Source of the DNA: Hymenopus coronatus
Lineage: Eukaryota; Arthropoda; Insecta; Mantodea; Hymenopodidae
Assembly: GCA_030762935.1 (NCBI GenBank)
Contig: CM060900.1
Location: 292,219,736 to 292,283,735, forward strand
Reading direction: 5' to 3'
Length of the DNA: 64,000 bases
This document shows, piece after piece, positions 48,321 through 59,140 of the stretch (within the stretch, counting starts at the first letter, position 1; each line of letters begins with the position of its first letter). Made by a program: the position numbers and the translations under genes. Under the pieces are notes generated by a model that did no database searches, was not told where the DNA came from, and worked only from the letters and a program-made list of their open reading frames with translations.

Positions 48321-51072
48321 TTAGTTGCGGTTCATCAGAATAAACAGGTGGATCCTTGCATCAATTGTAGCCGGATTATTGCGTCCAAAAAGGTGTAAAG
48401 GAGTTTTGTGTTTAATCCAGTCACGGTCTGTGTGGTAGGTGCCTAGAGTGTTGATGAGGGGATTATAGTGTCCGGAAATTTTGGCATAAAGATCATGTGC
48501 TAGTTTTGTTATGAATTGGTCTATCGTGAGCATTCGGAGTTCCTCGTGTAGTTTGTATGAAGGGGCCAGATGAGGGACTCCCGTTATTAAGCGGAGGATT
48601 CGGTTTTGGACGGAATTTAGTGGTTTTATGTAAGTATCGGCCGCGTAGCCCCAGACGGGGGCAGCGTAGGTGAGAATAGGTCTAATGAGGGATTTATATA
48701 GTAGGAATCCCAGTGAAGGGGTAAAGTGTGATGTATTTATACGTAGAGGGTAGAGATTGCGTAGCTGTATCCTTGCTTTTATGCGTACTTTCTTTATGTG
48801 TTCAGTCCATACAAGACTTTGGTCATTGTTACGCCTAGGTATGTGGCCTGATTGGTCCATTGGATATCCAGGCCAAAGAGCGTGAGCGGCGGTAAGGCAT
48901 GCTTGGGGTATTTATGGTTAGTGCGCCGGGTAAATATCAGTGCTTGGCATTTGTTTTGGTTTATTTTAATGCGCCATTTTGACAGCCATCCCTCCAGATC
49001 CCGCAGGTAGGCTTGAAGGCGGTCGTGAATGAACAGTGGTTTGCCTGATTGGGCGGTGACAGCGGTGTCGTCAGCGTATAAGTAAAGATTGACATTTGGG
49101 GGGTGAGGTATATCGTTCATGTATAGATTAAAGAGAGTTGGTTCCAGTAAACTGCCTTGGGGGACTCCCGCCTCTATTCGCCTGGGTGTAGAGTAAGTGT
49201 TGTTCACAAGGGATAAGAAATTTCTGTCGCGAAGGTATTGGCGATAAGTTTGACCAGTGAGTCGGGAATGTTAAGTGAGGTTAGCTTTCTCAGGAGGCCC
49301 GGATGCTATATTCGGTCGAACGCCCGTTCGATGTACAGAAACAGAGCTCCAGTAGGCTTATTGGTGTTGCAGCCACGCGTAATTGTTCAGTTATGCGGAG
49401 CAGCTGCAGGCTGGTTGAGTGCTGTGCTCTGAAGCCGAATTGTTCATTAATGAGCAAGATATGTTTGATGATGTGAGCATTGAGGCGTTTGAGGATATTT
49501 TTATATAGAATTTTGCTGAGTGTGTTCAATAAGCTAATGGGGCGAAAGTTGTCAGGATTTGTGCGATAGTTGTCAGGATTTGTGCGATCTTTATTCTTTT
49601 TGTGAAATTGAAGTACTTTTGTGGTTTTCCATCGGCTTGGGTAGGTGCCGCTATCAATTATGTAATTGTAGATGAGTGCCAGTATTTTAATGCTTACAAG
49701 AGGTAAGTTCTTTAACGCAATATTGGGTATAGTGTCAGGTCCAGGTGCTTTTTTGTTCTTGAGGTGGTCTATGATCCACTTGACTTTGCCGTGTGAGGTT
49801 TTGCGTATTTTATTGTGCGTGTTAACAGAATGAAGTTCACGAATGAGATCTTCAGTTTCTGCTACAAACTGGGGGGTTACGGGTGCGTCATTTGGTGTCA
49901 GTGTATTTTGGAGTGCGTCCGCAAGTGCTTCGGCTTTGTCTCTGTCTGACGATGCTATGGTGTGAGCAGTATGCAGGGGCGGAATGGATGAGGTTTCGCA
50001 TGTGAGACTTTTGGCAATGCGCCAAAGTGAGGCTCTTTCAGAGTCAAGCGATTCAACTGTGTTTTGCCATTGTGTTGTCAAGAAATCAGACTACGTTGCC
50101 GTAATTGGGCATTGAGTCTGCGTAGGTGAGTAAGTGCCTGAGGGCGCCTAGTATGCTGCCATTTGCGGCGATCTTTGTTTCAGCTTCACGCCAGTGTCTT
50201 GACGTCTGGTGGTAAAGGGGGTGGTTGTCTGGTAAGCATGTGTAATGGCACCGAGGAGGTGATTGCAAATTTGATGATGTTTTCAAGGTTCGTAACGGCC
50301 CCTTCAAGATCGGCAGGTGTAGGTGTCTCGTTATGCTGCAGTTCAGCTGTGACAATTTCAGAGAAAGTGGTCCAGTTGGCTTTGTTGTAGTTGCGTCTAG
50401 GTGGGAGTTCCACCGGTTCGGGAGAGCCCTCCAGTGTTATCAGTACAGGGAGGTGGTCAGAAGATAGTTCGTTGACTGCTACCTGGATGGCGCGAAGATT
50501 TACGCGTCGCATAAGAGCAATTTCAAGTATGTCGGATTGCAGATTTCGACGGAGCGGCAGGAAGGTGTGTTCAGTTGGTGTTAAGATGACATAGTCCGCG
50601 TTGTTTTCATGATGGAGAAGTTTAGTGCCGGCTCGGTTGTTGGAGCGGCAATTCCAAATTTGGTGTTTGGCGTTGAGGTCGCCTACTAAGAGGGTGGGGG
50701 CATTAAGCTGAAAGATTTTATCAAAGTCATTTGTGTCAATATCCCCAGGGGGGTTATAGGCCGCAACAATAAGTATACGTGTGTGTTCGATGGTAATGTA
50801 GGCTGCTACTACTTGCAGGCGTGTTAGTGCTGGTAGAGTGGCTTGTTCGTGACTGACGGACTTTTTGTCTACTAGGGCGGTATCCCCTCCATGCCTATCT
50901 CTATCCTTTCGGTGAATTGTATACCCAGGTATGTTATATCGGGTTGTGGGTGCTAGATGCGTTTCTGTAATGAGGGAAAATCAATGTTTTGGGTGATTAA
51001 GAAGTCGGTAAGTTCTCCTTTTCTGTGGTAAAGTCCACGGGCATTCCAGTTCATAAGCCTAGTCATTGCCAT
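48321..51072 (-). pseudogene. Jockey-clade LINE ORF2 (endonuclease-reverse transcriptase)
   Basis: ORF2 starts MAMTRLMNWNARG at 51072. The endonuclease shows NWNARG, ITETHLAP (after a frameshift near 50985), LLVGDLNAKHQIWNC near 50690 and SSDHLPVL near 50455, so the catalytic Glu, Asp and His positions are present. RT then shows KKAPGPDTIPN (near 49745), FRPISLLNTLSK (near 49530), EQFGFRAQHST, GVPQGSLLEPTLFNLYMND near 49150 and LYADDTAV near 49075. A C-terminal region with PILTYAAPVWG follows. A perfect 21-bp tandem duplication at 49547-49588 repeats seven codons (RTNPDN) just before RT motif 2. Frameshifts near 50985, 50090, 49300 and 48830 inactivate it. Confidence 0.92.
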
Positions 51073-51153
51073 GGTCGTCGTAAAACTTGGTCATAAATCG
51101 TATCCTGTTGTGTAGCAGTGGTCGTCAAAGATTCTTTGGGGTCTGTCGCCTAT

Positions 51154-52287
51154 TCAGTGGAGTTCATCATCTATAATGGCTTCAGGTTCAAGGAACAGGG
51201 CAAAGAACCCTGAGTACGTTGAGAGGATTTGGTGTGAGTTGTATGGTTGTGTGAGCAGGAGTGTAAGTAAGTTGATGGCCTCATGCCTAAGCTGGTACCA
51301 CGTCATGCGTGGGAACAGCAGATTCCGCTGCAGCGCGTCAGGAGAAAGGGCTGGCGGGATTGGCGGTCGGTGTTCTTGGGTGCGGCTGGTGATTTCCTGG
51401 GAGCCGGGTTGGGCCGGGTGGCAGCCAACAGAGCTGGCAGCCCGCAAGCGTGTGTCACGGGTAGTACCGTTGTTGCCGGTAAACAGCACGGTGGAGGGAC
51501 GAGTCTGTCCCTCTCTTCGGACAGGAGCTGCGGGAGGACACCGAGCGGCGGACCCCCGAAGTCTCGCTAGCTGTCTTTGGTATTCCGGGCAGCCCCTGAA
51601 TCGTACTCCGTGACCCACTTGCATGCAGAGGGCGCAAGTTCGGCGCTCTGCTGGGATGTTGCAGGAACGGGATTCATGTTGTCTGGTGCACTTGGCACCG
51701 GTAGGAGTGTGAGCACTGTACCGCTGGATTGTGTGACCAAACCGTTGGCATTTGAGACTCTGGATGAGGAGTTTTGGAGGATTGTAGTCCTCCACCTCCA
51801 CCCTATGGTGCAGTAAATTGGTGACCATATCAAGGGCCTCTCGGTCCTTGGTGGAGGGGACTTCCACAAGGTAGATGGGAAGAAGGGGGCCGCCCCTGCC
51901 GAAGGGCCTCAGTTGGGTGACGTTTAATGTGCGGATCCCTTTGTCCTGGAGTTCTGCTGCTACTTCTGCACTGGCGTCATCTAGAAAGCGAGGCTTGATA
52001 ACGGCTCTGATGGTGCGGTCCTCACGATGTGCGTTGGTGACGGTGTACCGCACTTCCTTGGTTCTAAGGAACGTACAGAATTTGCGGTAGTCGTCTACCA
52101 ACGTAAAGCGTACCGCCGTATCCTGGGAGACCGGGGCTCGTGAACATACGTAATGCTGCGGAGTGCTCCCTGTCGAACTCGTGCAAAAGCCCTGCAAGTC
52201 TTCCTTGCTCCTCTTTCTGCACATATATAGGAGGCTGAAAATCTCGTCTTGTAGCATCAGCGTATGTCGCTTCACCAGGGGCCACAT
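51154..52287 (-). CDS. Jockey-clade LINE ORF1 (gag-like RNA-binding protein)
   Basis: Open frame of 377 codons. Jockey-type ORF1 proteins bind element RNA and act in the ribonucleoprotein particle. Residues about 60-165 fit the domain that precedes the zinc knuckles in this family (VRFTLVDDYRKFCTFLR, LQDKGIRTLNVTQLRP, YLVEVP). Knuckles follow: KCQRFGHTIQRY (last Cys replaced by Tyr), AKCTRQHESRSC and CALCMQVGHGVRFRGC. The C-terminal third is Pro/Arg/Thr-rich and ends in a leucine-rich stretch. The start is the first ATG after a short GC-rich leader. The first roughly 55 residues fit the family less well, so a frame change near the start is possible. ORF2 begins about 80 bp downstream. Confidence 0.85.
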   Translation of the reverse strand: MWPLVKRHTLMLQDEIFSLLYMCRKRSKEDLQGFCTSSTGSTPQHYVCSRAPVSQDTAVRFTLVDDYRKFCTFLRTKEVRYTVTNAHREDRTIRAVIKPRFLDDASAEVAAELQDKGIRTLNVTQLRPFGRGGPLLPIYLVEVPSTKDREALDMVTNLLHHRVEVEDYNPPKLLIQSLKCQRFGHTIQRYSAHTPTGAKCTRQHESRSCNIPAERRTCALCMQVGHGVRFRGCPEYQRQLARLRGSAARCPPAAPVRREGQTRPSTVLFTGNNGTTRDTRLRAASSVGCHPAQPGSQEITSRTQEHRPPIPPALSPDALQRNLLFPRMTWYQLRHEAINLLTLLLTQPYNSHQILSTYSGFFALFLEPEAIIDDELH

Positions 52288-52410
52288 TTTCGTTAGGTTC
52301 TGGTTTAGACAGCCCTTCCTATTTATACCTACGGCACGGACTTGCTAGGAGGTCAGGTGACTTAAGCGATGCAGTTTCCCTGGTTTTCTGCGTTTACTGC
52401 TCGAGCTAAT

Positions 52411-53160
52411 ATTCATATTTTAGAGGCTTTAATAACTTAAATTATACACCAGACACATGCTTTTTTATGTTTCATTAGATTTTATAGCCTTTATATATTT
52501 GTATTTGCATAAATCCATGAATTGTCATAAAATCGACGATTAAGCATGTGCAAATGTAAGTTCAACATACCTTTCCCGCTGTTGTTCTCACCAAAGTCGT
52601 CCGACTTAGTGCATCTGCCTCCCCCCGAAAACCGATTTTCATGTTTTAACCCTGGGCATGTTCTTCCCATCCTCATATGCCGCTACTTAGTATAATCCCT
52701 GAGACCAGTTTTCATTATGTCTAATCTCGAATCATGTTCCGACATGCTCACCTTCCACACCATTCACTACCCACGATAAAAGGATAGAAGCCAGACCAAA
52801 TGTATACGCTTTCCCCCCTAGTATAGTACATCCATATTTTAGAGCTTTTAAGGAGTAAATTGAACGTCAGTCGCTTGTTCATTGTATGTTTGAATATCTT
52901 TTTTAGATTTTATATACTTTTATATAGATAAATCCGTACATTTTCATTTAAACTAGCACTTTGCATGTGAAGTTGGAAGCCTGTCATTCATTACACTGTT
53001 GTTTCCACATAAACGTCATACAACGGTTAGTGCATCTACCTCGCGCTAAAAGTCATTTTTTCGTCATATTTTCACTAATGTTTTGTTTCTGCTTTCTTAT
53101 ATACCTCAAGGGCAGCATCGTAGACACGACCGCTATTGATTCAAGTATTATTTAATTTAG
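52411..53160. repeat. Two diverged copies of a roughly 419-bp direct repeat
   Basis: Segment 52411-52650 matches 52829-53075. Shared pieces include CATATTTTAGAG, TTAGATTTTATA, ATAAATCC, GCATGTG, GTTGT and TTAGTGCATCTRCCTC, in the same order and spacing. By eye roughly two thirds of bases match. No coding content or known element is seen. It sits just beyond the 5' end of the Jockey-clade LINE. Confidence 0.7.
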
Positions 53161-54340
53161 TTGCATTTCTCTAAGATTTTGGTATTCGAAACCTAGACCG
53201 TAAGGATTAGGTTTCTGTTTATAACTAAGTCAGTATATTAATACATTTATATACGCGTTCCAGGGGTTATTCAGCTTTAAAAGTTTGCATTGCACACTAA
53301 ATCCTCAAAAGTCCTGTCAAGACAGGACGGGAATCGAAACCTTATTCCTCTTATAAAGTTATTAACCTGTTTAATATTCCCGATGTTAGCCTTTATGGTG
53401 TGTATTTGAGCTATATAAAACTCTTAGTTTAGAAGTTATAAAATCTGACCCTTTATAGACTCGAGCTAAAACCCTAATACTATGTTTTTTTCTTTGTATC
53501 AATATTCAAGAACGGAGGGAGGGGCATCCGCTTCCACTTTATTCATTCTCCTCGTGTCCATTTTTCTAAGAGTTACTCACCATGGAATTAAAGTCCATTT
53601 GAGCCGGGGATCGGAACGCGTCCTCTAGAATAAGAAATACTTAGAATCCTTAATGTATGTGCTAAACGCATTAATATACACGTTTTCCTGTTAGTGTCGG
53701 TCTAATAGTTGATGAATCCGATCAAAATTTAAAATGCCCTCGAAAGCTATAAATTCGACCCAAGGACCTAAAGACATAATTCATTCTCACAATTGGTGTA
53801 GCGTAATATTACTGTTTTGGAAGCTTTATTCCGGCTCCTTAGGATTAATTGTTCCTGACATAATTATTCGAACCGAGACCCTCTAGGTTAAAAATCAATA
53901 AATAAATATAGTACGGCATGCTAAGACCATCAGTACTCGCTTTTCATGTTAATTTAGGCCTTATAGTGCAGGATTCAGCCCAAAACTTAAAAAGTCATCA
54001 CAAGCTATGGATTCCAACCAAGCACCCAGGATTACAAATTATAATTTAATCTGATGTAGCATAATAATAGTTATCATATAGTCTGTATCACATCATACTA
54101 AATTTAACTGCTCTTGAGAAAATCAGGTTTAAGTTTTCACGTCGAACCCCGGAACCAAAGGTAAACGGGTTTATATGTATAGCATTACACCTATTCTTAT
54201 ATATTGAATGCAATTCACTCTAAGTGTTTATCTACATTAGTTTAGGAGGTATAGGCAGCTAAATTTAAATATATCCACCAGAATCGAACCCAAGCAATTT
54301 GGACCCTCGGCAGTAACTGTCCCTGGGCCACAGTAAGCAG
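53160..54340 (-). repeat. Degenerate tandem array with a B-box-like motif every ~135 bp
   Basis: Motifs of the form TCGAACC (GGTTCGA on the minus strand) recur near 53185, 53331, 53461, 53608, 53751, 53868, 54010, 54142 and 54294. Alternate motifs align best, giving a dimeric unit of about 260-290 bp. One pair of aligned segments is the 130 bp from 53690 and the 130 bp from 53941 (TTTTCMTGTTA, AGCTAT, ATTC, GTAGCRTAATA). The last unit also has an A-box-like TGGCCCAGGGACAGTTA. I infer an old satellite built from a tRNA-like (SINE-derived) unit. It ends where polymerase copy 2 starts. Confidence 0.55.
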
Positions 54341-54344
54341 AGGA

Positions 54345-57074
54345 CGTTATGGACGAAGTGGAGTGGAAAAACTGCAGGAACATACTACTATCTGCATGCA
54401 AAATGCTGTCGCTAGGATAGTTATGGCTTCAAAGGAAACCTCTATCGTTCAGTTTAAAAACGTGGAAAGCATTATGAACCTCCCAAATGTCATCTATACA
54501 GATTTGGAGAGTATTCTTAGTCCAATTTACTTATGCGAGTCTAATTCCGAAGCTTCCTATACAACACCTTATCAGAAACATTCTCCTAAATGTTTTGCTG
54601 TTTACGTTAAACCAACGACATCTGTTGAGCAACTACAGACTGATCTTCCTACTGCCCATATGTATACAGAGAATATGATGTTGCTGAAGAGTTTATGGAC
54701 TCTTTAAAATCTTTTGCAAATAAGATTAACAATATATACATAACTGTGAAACCACTAAAGCTAACGGATACACAACAGGAGGATTTTGAGTCTTCTACTG
54801 AATGCTACTTGTGTAATAAAAAATTCACCGAAGAAAATTGGAAGGATAGGGATTATGACCATTTGACTGGCGAATATCGAGGAAGTCTCCTATATGAATG
54901 CAATCTAGCCAGCAAAACACCGAAATATGTTCCTGTCTTCATGCAAAACTAAAGCTAATATGATTCTCATTTCATTGTAAAAAATTGAGGTTGTACAGGT
55001 GAAAGAGTTGAGGTGATTCTGTGCTCAGAAGAAAAGTATATTTCATTCTCGAAGCATGTTCGAGATGTTAAGCTTCGTTTTGTGGATACATTACTTTTCC
55101 TCAGTTCTAGTTTGGATACACTAACAAAAACCCTAACATAGTTTCCTGAGACATGCAAATACTTTGGAGAAGAGAAACTTGGTTTGGAGACATTCAAAGA
55201 AGTATTTCCCTATGATTACATCACATCATGGTATGTTTCGAAAGAAACATGCTTGCCTCCTAAAGAAGCGCTCTACAATAGACTAAATGAAGAGGAAATC
55301 AATGATCTGGACTACGAGCATGCTTAAAATGTATGAAAGCAGTTTAATATCCGAAATGTAAAAGAATACAGTGATCTCTACTTAACCTCTGATGTTGTGC
55401 TACTCGCAAATGATTTTGAAGTCTTCAAAGAGCAAACATTGAATACTCATAAAGTTGATTTTGCACATCACTTTACATCTCAAGGACTAACCTGGGATGC
55501 TATGCTTCTGTATACCGGAATTGAAATAGAATTATTAATGGATTATGATCAGCTTCACATGGTGGAATCTGGCATAAGGAGAGGATTATATTAGGTGTCT
55601 CATCGGTTTGCCTAGGCTAATAACACCTACATAGAGGAGTTTGATTAACTTGATAGAATTAATGTAAAAACATTAAAAGAAGAAAAATGGTGTTTTATTT
55701 ATGAACGCCCTTTAACTGATGTGGTACTCAGCGTCCCATTTTATACTGAGCGTAAAGGTTTGTTTAATTTTGCCTTTGATAGAGGCCTTCCTATCAGGCT
55801 TGAAGTTCTATTACGTGCCGTAAATCTACGGATCGGGACCAACGGCTTTACTTCCCTTCCGAAGGAAGCCATGCTAAGGATTTTTACGCCCAAAAAAGTC
55901 CATCGTCCTCCGCCGGGTATATGAAGTTAGCATGGTAAGCATTAGTCAACTGAGGGCGAATAACATTATAATAAGATTATCCTCTTGAATATATATTCGA
56001 AATTGATATGGATTATCCTACTGACCGTCACCATCTTCATAATGATTTGCCGCTCTTACCTGTATGTCTGAAACCAAAGAATTCAAGTGTAAACAAACTA
56101 ATTGCGCACCTTGGGAGCAGGAAGAAGTATCTTGTGCATTACATAACGTTTAAATAAGCACTCTCACATGGACTACGACTAGCAAAAATTCATCGTGTGC
56201 TGCAATTACAACAATCGTGCTGGTTAAAACCTTACATAGCGTTTAATAACAAGCTGCGGCAACAGCCTAGAAGTGACTTTGAAAACGACTTGTATAAACT
56301 CTTCAACAATGCTATGTTTGGAAAAATCATGGAGAATATACGAAATCGCATGTATATACTGCTTGCGACAAATAACAGAACGTTGCAAAAGCTGATTTGT
56401 ATGCCCACATTCATCCACCGAAGTATATATGGACCTAGCCTAGCAGCTGTTTATATGGGCTCACGACAGATTATATGCAACAAGCCAACATACATCGGAA
56501 TGAGTGTGCTGGATATCTCAAAAACCCTCATGTACTCATACCAATATGATGTGCTATTGCCTTCTTATGGGACTGAAAACCTGAAGCTTATGTATATGGA
56601 TACGGACTCCTTCATTCATCGAGTTAACCAGCCGACATATGCCAGGACAAAATGTAATTTCTTGAACATATGGATACATGTGATTACCCTACAAATCACA
56701 CGAGCACTCCACGCAGAACAAAAAAGTGTTGGGAAAGTTAAAAATGAAACTAGCGGAAAAATCATCCAACGTTTCGTCGTACTGAGACCTAAGATATATG
56801 CTCTCGATATTAATGGAGGAATGATAAAAAGATTAAAGGTATAAAACGAAGCGCTATTAACCAATACATCACATTCGATAGTTATGTAGATTTTCTTAAA
56901 AACAGCGAGGTAATAAGAACTCCTATGAATTTGATCTTTTCACAACAGCATTACGTTTCGTCTGTAGAAGTCAACAAAATCGCTCTATCGCCCCATGGTG
57001 AAAAAAGAGTGATTGCTGATGATGGAATGTTAACCTATGCTTATGGTCACTACAAAGTTGTGAATGTATCGTGA
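54345..57074 (+). pseudogene. Maverick/Polinton-type DNA polymerase B pseudogene, copy 2
   Basis: Same family as copy 1, opposite strand. It is truncated at the N-terminus and begins in the Cys/His segment (EHTTIC). It keeps the exonuclease I region lost from copy 1: FKNVESIMNLPNVIYTDLES with the Asp-x-Glu pair (54450-54530). Then CYLCNKKF with DYDHLTGEYRG (54810-54890), VFPYDYITSW near 55205, LTWDAMLLYTGIEIELLMDY near 55490, and a SINE inserted where palm motif A should be. Motif B is FGKIMENIRNRM (56310-56350) and motif C YMDTDS is intact near 56595. After a frameshift the family-typical C-terminus ALSPHGEKRVIADDG, LTYAYGH ends at a stop at 57072. Many stops and frameshifts. Confidence 0.88.
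55690..55930 (-). mobile_element. SINE (family IV) nested in polymerase copy 2, B box deleted
   Basis: Matches 61180-61470: GCCGTAAATCTACGG, CGGGACCAAC, GGAAGCCATGCTAAGGATTT and AAAAAGTCCATCGTC. The tRNA-like head is damaged. CGCCGGGT is joined directly to ATATGAAGTTAGCATGG, so about 18 bp present in the other copy between two GGGT repeats are missing. Those bases contain the B box. Confidence 0.85.
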
Positions 57075-57859
57075 GAGAATACTACATGCATTGCTCATCA
57101 TCTGAAACGTAGTAACTAAATTGAAGTTTGCACAGCAAACGCTCCCGTGCACGTAGTAAAAGACACATAAAGATGGAAGAATTAGAAGAATAAGAATGAA
57201 CGTCGCCGGGAACTCTGCCATTAGAATATATTGCTAATGCTAGTCTCAAGTCCAGATAAAAGAGGAGAGACGCCTAACTTCACATGCTAGATATCCTTAT
57301 ATAAAAACTAAAAATACTAACAATGGGTCTGAAAATTTGCTGTACGCTTCAACAGAAACCACAGCAAATGTCGATGTCATTATTCTAGAGAAAAATGTCT
57401 TGAATAAGAGCAAATAGACTGAAAAAAAGCAAGAGATGAATAAAACACGAGGAATCATAATGTTCAGTAACAGTTCAACAACAAAGGCTTATGTCATTCT
57501 TCCAGTGACAGCCTAGGAGGGAGACAACATGAAAAAGACAAATGCAAAAAATATGTAGACATGAAAAGTTAGGTTATGTTAGACTTACAGCCTAAGAAAT
57601 ATTTTAAACCATACAAACATATCCCTTCGCTTCACAAGCTATCATCTGAACCTTTAGTAGAATGCAAAAAAGGATATATAGGACGACTCTTAAAGGACAG
57701 CAAAAAATTGAAACAGAATACAGAAATGATCATAAAGGGTGCAAACTGTGGAAAAATATCACAAAATTATAAGATACTGGACATTCCATAAAAGTGATCA
57801 GATCATCCTGGAACCTATTAAAATTCTGTATAACTTAAATAATAGTGTGAAACAGAAAA
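57075..57859. other. Unassigned A-rich DNA downstream of polymerase copy 2
   Basis: A-rich on the plus strand, with many short AAAATG-like words. A 71-codon frame at 57576-57791 has no recognisable motif. It could be further Maverick sequence too decayed to identify. Confidence 0.4.
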
Positions 57860-59140
57860 AATGATGACATCAATTAATGCAAAAAAATGCTAAAATTTTT
57901 GTAGAAACCGCATAAACTACCATTAATGGTGTCAAATTCCCATCAGAAATTAAAAGAGGGCTACAAGCCGTCACGTTGCTTCAAATACGCTTGAAGTGCT
58001 CCTAAACGAACTAAAATGTAGTCAGAACACCTTCGCCGCTGTCACAACCTTCTTAAGAAGCTTCCAAAATCACATTCAAAGTGAGTTGAGATACCCATTG
58101 CCTACGTGTTTATCACTATTCTATAGTTCTGAATAGCTTAAAGTCGTAAATGATCTGTAAGGAGACAGACAGCATTACAAAATACTACAAAATTCTGCTA
58201 AATAGACTCAAAATGTGCTAAAATGTCCATAAATGCTTTACAAACAGTAGAAAACACTGAAAAATACTGTAAAATATTATCAGAACGTCTGGAAATGGCA
58301 AAAATGCCTGTTTTAGAGTCCTATATAACACCAGAACTATTCCAGATGTATGGAAAAGAGGTAAAATGTCTCCTCAATACCCTGACCTACAGTCCAAAAC
58401 GCCCTCCCCAAATGGAATGGAATTACATTAAAAGCATACTAAACAAGAGTGACAATGCTACGAATCAACATCAAAATCCAGAAAATTGTGTATAAAACAC
58501 TACAAGCACTGAAAGATAGTCTAAAAACGTACAAAAATTACTGTAAAAAGTGCTAAAGAATCATTAGATAATAAATTTAAATTTAAGCAAAAACGCATTG
58601 CAAACCGCTTAAAATACCTGTTGCAGGACCGCAAATGCCTTCAAAATGACTCGAAAGGTGTGAAAATATACCTAAAATGCTCTATCTATATCCCACAACT
58701 AGCTGTCATAGAGTCCTAAACATCCTCCAAATGACATGGAATGCCATTATCAAGCATACTAAACAACGGCGGAAATCCTAAAATCAACTTAGAAATCTCT
58801 AAAGATGCATGAGAAAACATTACAATCGCTGAAAAATAACACTAAAATACTTATAAAAGGATCAAATATCAGTAGAAATCACTTTAAAATAACGTAAAAT
58901 GTGAACAAAAACGTCTGAAAAATCCTAAAATTCTAGCTTTAGAGCCTTAAATACCCACAAAATGGCGTGAAATCTGACCTAGAGACCTAAACACCCTTCA
59001 AATGGTATGTAAGGCCATTAAGCGTATTCAAAACAGCTCTCATAGCACCCGGAAAACCCTCAAGAAGTGTTATAAATAATCTGCAAGCACTCAAAAAGCA
59101 GAGCAACTCTGTAAAATAAAAAAAGGTTCTCAAACATTGT
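57860..59140. repeat. Degenerate ~310-bp tandem repeat, A-rich
   Basis: Segments with CAAATGGNATG, then CATTA and CATACTAAACAA, recur near 58410, 58729 and 59000. Segments with ACGTCTG, then AAAAAT and TTTAGAG(T/C)CCT, recur near 58285 and 58908 (about 623 bp apart, twice the period). Words such as CTAAAATG and GTAAAAT are scattered through the region. Divergence is high and unit boundaries are uncertain. No coding content. Confidence 0.5.

Larger units (their letters stand above)
47772..52375 (-). mobile_element. Near-complete Jockey-clade LINE
   Basis: Minus-strand non-LTR retrotransposon of about 4.6 kb with ORF1 (51154-52287), ORF2 (48321-51072), a 3' UTR with a (GT)n run (48209-48242) and a terminal A-run (T13 at about 47772-47784 on plus). 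GC content is well above the surrounding DNA. It has long open stretches and only a few frame breaks, so it is among the younger insertions here. It lies between the two polymerase copies. The 5' limit is estimated from the change in composition; no clear target-site duplication was found. Confidence 0.9.

Noticed and set aside
48321..52287. Intact, currently mobile Jockey LINE
   Set aside because: ORF2 has several frameshifts and ORF1 has a damaged knuckle, so this copy cannot move autonomously.
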